23,095 nt of DNA, from positions 1 to 23,095 of the forward strand of contig DKYC01000037.1 in NCBI GenBank assembly GCA_002492295.1, in the 5' to 3' direction. Shown piece after piece: positions 22,893 through 23,095 of this stretch. The translations under genes were made by a program, and so were the position numbers. Below the pieces are notes generated by a model, which was not told where the DNA came from, did no database searches, and saw only the letters and a program-made list of their open reading frames with translations. This DNA comes from Lachnospiraceae bacterium UBA7110 (GTDB lineage Bacteria > Bacillota > Clostridia > Lachnospirales > Lachnospiraceae). Position 1 is the first letter of the stretch, and every line of letters starts with the position of its first letter.

Positions 22893-22920
22893 ATATCGGT
22901 TGTAAAACAAAAAATGTTTA
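22893..22920 (-). promoter_or_regulatory. Sigma-28-type promoter of the flaG-fliD-fliS-flgN operon
   Basis: Minus strand: TAAA (22920-22917), a 16-base spacer, then ACCGATAT (22900-22893), one mismatch from the GCCGATAT form. The -35 box lies inside the second arm of the csrA terminator. An overlapping sigma-A-like pair, TTGTTT-N16-TATAAC, exists in the same stretch, so dual use is possible. Confidence 0.6.
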
Positions 22921-22939
22921 TAGCAGCTATAAACATTTT
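22909..22939 (-). terminator. Terminator downstream of csrA
   Basis: AAAATGTTTATAGC-a-GCTATAAACATTTT (22911-22939) forms at least a 13-bp stem. On the minus strand a T-run and TTTT follow. It ends transcripts that pass through csrA, which stops about 43 bases earlier, and separates csrA from the flaG operon. Confidence 0.8.
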
Positions 22940-22981
22940 CCGTAATATTTTATAGTATTTTTGTGCTTTCTGTCCGGTCAG

Positions 22982-23095
22982 CTACTGAAACAAATTCGCC
23001 AGCTGCTCTTTCACCTGCGCCGCATTGTTCATGGCTTCCTTATTTGCTTCCTGTATCTGCAGGTATACTTCTTTACGGTATACAGGTACCTGTTT
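22982..23095 (-). CDS. csrA: Carbon storage regulator CsrA, C-terminal part only (runs off window)
   Basis: The last 37 codons read KQVPVYRKEVYLQIQEANKE followed by AMNNAAQVKEQLANLFQ and a stop. The VPVYRKEVY-QIQEANK pattern is the conserved CsrA C-terminal strand and helix. The N-terminal half, which makes part of the RNA-binding surface, lies beyond the window. CsrA is a dimeric RNA-binding repressor of translation that recognises GGA in hairpin loops. In Firmicutes it is normally preceded by fliW, its protein antagonist, which is expected just outside the window. Its presence supports the CsrA-like sites at 17686-17727 and 19484-19510. Confidence 0.9.
   Translation of the reverse strand, partial: KQVPVYRKEVYLQIQEANKEAMNNAAQVKEQLANLFQ

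Noticed and set aside
1..23095. CRISPR array, tRNA, rRNA, IS element or prophage
   Set aside because: No regularly spaced repeats, cloverleaf, transposase or phage gene could be found by reading both strands.

Overview
The window looks like a chromosomal segment of a motile, spore-lineage anaerobic Firmicute, most likely a Lachnospiraceae (Roseburia/Butyrivibrio/Agathobacter-like). The reasons are the flagellin N terminus (MVVQHNLQAMNANRML), a YlmC/YmxH-type protein, the PASTA kinase-rsgA-rpe cluster, strong AAGGAGG-type ribosome sites and moderate GC. I cannot name a genus. No tRNA, rRNA, CRISPR array, transposase or prophage gene was seen.

Region 1 (1-8261, all +) is housekeeping. It holds a PASTA Ser/Thr kinase (5' end outside the window), the ribosome-assembly GTPase rsgA, rpe, a MATE efflux pump, ychF, lgt, a ylmC/ymxH-like gene and nrdR, which has its own canonical promoter. 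Region 2 (8262-15855, all +) is a peptide-type ABC importer: lipoprotein binding protein, two permeases and two ATPases. The two ATPase genes are separated by a nitrilase-superfamily amidohydrolase, a small unrecognised protein, and an XRE regulator carrying two membrane helices and a zinc ribbon. The leader and the dppC-dppD gap carry hairpins that could set expression ratios.

At 15856-16021 the two gene blocks converge over three hairpins. Region 3 (16022-23095, all -) is a late flagellar block. Read in its own direction it runs: end of csrA, flaG-fliD-fliS-flgN, a very small flagellin-like gene, a family-2 glycosyltransferase with a TPR-like C terminus, and full-length flagellin. Sigma-28-type promoters (TAAA-N15/16-[A/G][C/A]CGATA[A/T]) lie before flaG, the glycosyltransferase and flagellin. 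The flagellin leader carries a GGATGT in a hairpin loop plus a GGA-rich Shine-Dalgarno, as expected for CsrA control.

The most interesting object is the 104-residue gene at 19150-19464. Its last 52 residues align without gaps to the last 52 residues of the neighbouring flagellin (20/52 identical by hand count, both ending at the C terminus), and its first residues resemble a flagellin start, but D1 and the variable domains are absent. It is a single-gene unit with a perfect sigma-A-type promoter overlapped by a 7-bp inverted repeat, its own terminator, and a leader hairpin showing GGA in its loop. The flagellin C-terminal tail is the known binding surface of FliS and FliW, so this protein could be a tail mimic acting on the FliS or FliW-CsrA circuit. 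That role is inference.
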